A DNA stretch of 8,523 bases, taken from assembly GCA_003354225.1 (NCBI GenBank), contig PIVH01000079.1, positions 1 through 8,523 of the forward strand, in the 5' to 3' direction. The notes beneath the pieces are model-generated. The model saw only the letters and a program-made list of their open reading frames with translations, ran no database searches and was not told where the DNA came from. Source of the stretch: Globobulimina sp. (taxonomy: Eukaryota; Foraminifera; Rotaliida). The position numbers and the translations under genes were made by a program. Below, in pieces: positions 7,567 through 8,523 of the stretch (the stretch's first letter is position 1; the number at the start of each line of letters is the position of its first letter).

Positions 7567-7601
7567 ATTATTCCAACTAAACTTTGTTTGGTTGTAATAA
7601 T
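7567..7601. repeat. 16-bp imperfect hairpin after the recombinase gene
   Basis: The arms are ATTATTCCAACTAAAC and GTTTGGTTGTAATAAT with loop TTT. Fourteen of 16 positions pair exactly and one more can wobble in RNA. It begins 68 bases after the recombinase stop. The place suggests a 3' UTR stem-loop or a mark near the element terminus. Confidence 0.8.
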
Positions 7602-7980
7602 CTTGTCTGGATTACCAAAGCACAATATCATAATATGGCACTTATTTACACAACACTCAGGGCACACAGGGAGTAGATCTTTATAGAAACGATTTGTTTA
7701 TATACAAAAACACAGAGTTTCTACATTGATCAAACCGGAGAATAAAGATCCTAACAACTTCGTTTTCCGGATATTTACCCGTATGAGTCAAATCATTGAG
7801 TTTGTGAAATGAGTGGCCTTTTGTTGAGTAGAGTTCAATTCTCTCCCTTTTCCAAAATATATTTTTATGCATATTTAAATTTTAATATACTAGAAAGGTT
7901 TATAGCGTTGTTGAGCGAGTTGTTATTATTCTACGTCAGTGAAAATGAAAAAGAGAAAATTGAAGTGGAAGTTTTGCAAG

Positions 7981-7992
7981 TTTTTTTTTTTT
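7981..7992. repeat. T12 homopolymer run
   Basis: Twelve consecutive T bases. It could be the pyrimidine tract of the intron that seems to end at 8011, or the relic of a poly(A) tail on the opposite strand. No retrocopy body was recognised next to it. Confidence 0.5.
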
Positions 7993-8036
7993 AATGTGGT
8001 CTTGTTTTTAGTGCCAAACGTAACAAAATATCGATC

Positions 8037-8357
8037 ATGTTATTACTTGTATTCTTATCCATGCTTTTTATGTGTATTGGCAATGGTGGCCCTATTATTG
8101 GATCGTTAATAGATTCGGATAGTTATAGTATGACAGTCACAGTATCATCATATTTAGTAGAAGATGAATGTAGTCAATGTACTATTAATGGCTTAGAATC
8201 ATTGGACCATTTTTCAAATTTATGTAATCAGACATATGGATCACATAATTACCAAAAAATGGTAACGTCGGACATTAAAAATGAATTTATGAACAGTCGG
8301 TTCATTGCAATATGTTTACATATTATTGGTTACGCATTTGTTTTGTTGCATAAATAG
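8037..8357 (+). CDS. Small putative secreted or membrane protein, unknown family
   Basis: A 106-residue open frame from ATG 8037 to TAG 8355-8357. Residues 1-14 (MLLLVFLSMLFMCI) form a typical hydrophobic signal-peptide core followed by small residues. The middle has a CSQC pair, one further Cys and an N-Q-T glycosylation sequon, as in extracellular proteins. Residues ~89-104 are hydrophobic again and end in HK, so a C-terminal membrane anchor is possible. I recognise no family. An acceptor-like CTTGTTTTTAG lies 25 bases upstream and the frame is open across it, so an upstream exon or 5' UTR intron may exist and the true start could differ. It is most likely a host gene unrelated to the retroelement. 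Confidence 0.5.
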   Translation: MLLLVFLSMLFMCIGNGGPIIGSLIDSDSYSMTVTVSSYLVEDECSQCTINGLESLDHFSNLCNQTYGSHNYQKMVTSDIKNEFMNSRFIAICLHIIGYAFVLLHK

Positions 8358-8463
8358 TTTACATATATAAATAATTTACGTTTATTAAAAGCCATATTTT
8401 TGTTGTTATTGTGATGTAATTCTATTTTTTTGATTTCAATGCGGCAAATGTTTAGCCATTGAG

Positions 8464-8523
8464 ATGAAAATAGCTCTGGTCATTATACCCCACGGCGTAA
8501 CCAATATCTGTACAGCTCATATC
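8464..8523 (+). CDS. Possible start of a gene running off the window
   Basis: ATG 8464 opens a frame of 20 codons reaching the window end (MKIALVIIPHGV...). Base composition turns less AT-rich exactly here, and the first residues are hydrophobic. The opposite strand is also open over part of this stretch, and 20 codons are too few to identify a family, so this is tentative. Confidence 0.3.
   Translation, partial: MKIALVIIPHGVTNICTAHI

Larger units (their letters stand above)
7500..8036. other. Non-coding 3' flank of the element
   Basis: I see no supported gene here. The stretch must contain the right end of the retroelement and the upstream region of the next gene. It holds a long hairpin (7567-7601), a 20-base segment at 7610-7629 that is 15/20 matched to the reverse complement of 837-856, a T12 run at 7981-7992, and an acceptor-like CTTGTTTTTAG ending at 8011. 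Short open frames at 7809-7994 (+) and 7681-7872 (-) show no recognisable protein features. Confidence 0.5.

Noticed and set aside
7825-7855. tRNA-like T-arm (GTTCAATTC with a 4-bp stem)
   Set aside because: No matching acceptor stem, A box or anticodon arm is found upstream; it is a chance match.
7809-7994. Plus-strand open frame of 61 codons
   Set aside because: It has no recognisable motif, ends in the T12 run and lies in a probable non-coding flank; there is no support beyond an ATG.
767-8036. Long terminal repeats of an LTR retrotransposon
   Set aside because: No long direct repeat was seen on the two sides of the coding core, and the recombinase in place of a DDE integrase explains their absence.
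1-8523. CRISPR array, bacterial operon or riboswitch
   Set aside because: No regularly spaced repeats, Shine-Dalgarno-led gene strings or known riboswitch cores; introns and domain content are eukaryotic.

Overview
The window is AT-rich eukaryotic DNA. The evidence is spliceosomal-type introns (GTAAGT...TTTAG and GTAAAT...TTTAG), coding exons with no ATG of their own, a SPRY-domain gene, and a retroelement of a class known only from eukaryotes. I cannot name the host; an AT-rich protist or early-branching fungus fits, but nothing seen here decides between them.

Layout, all on the + strand: (1) positions 1-766 are the 3' part of a SPRY (B30.2-like) gene whose reading frame breaks near 571-606. 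(2) Positions 767-1021 are an AT-rich spacer ending in a strong 3' splice-site-like tract. (3) Positions 1022-7499 hold the protein-coding core of a tyrosine-recombinase (YR) retrotransposon of the DIRS/PAT/Ngaro type: a two-exon gag-like gene (1022-2588 joined to 2963-3987), reverse transcriptase (4230-5407), RNase H (5411-5948) and tyrosine recombinase (6224-7499). There is no DDE integrase, aspartic protease or methyltransferase, and no long direct terminal repeats were seen. (4) Positions 7500-8036 are non-coding and hold a strong hairpin and a T12 run. (5) Positions 8037-8357 encode a small, probably secreted or membrane protein. (6) A possible new gene begins at 8464 and leaves the window.

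The modules fit one another by splicing. Intron 1 and intron 3 are phase 1, and the acceptor before the RT exon is also phase 1. The strong donor after 2588 can therefore join in frame either to gag exon 2 (zinc-knuckle end, then TAA) or directly to the RT exon, which lacks a start codon. That suggests Gag versus Gag-Pol could be chosen by splicing rather than by ribosomal frameshifting. Gag would package RNA, RT/RNase H would copy it, and the recombinase would insert a circular DNA copy.

This copy looks damaged. An in-frame TAG lies exactly where the RT-RNase H linker usually has a Trp. The recombinase frame changes by -1 at a T/A run between its catalytic residues. Two catalytic motifs also carry unusual residues (HIDD in RT, YSFR in the recombinase).
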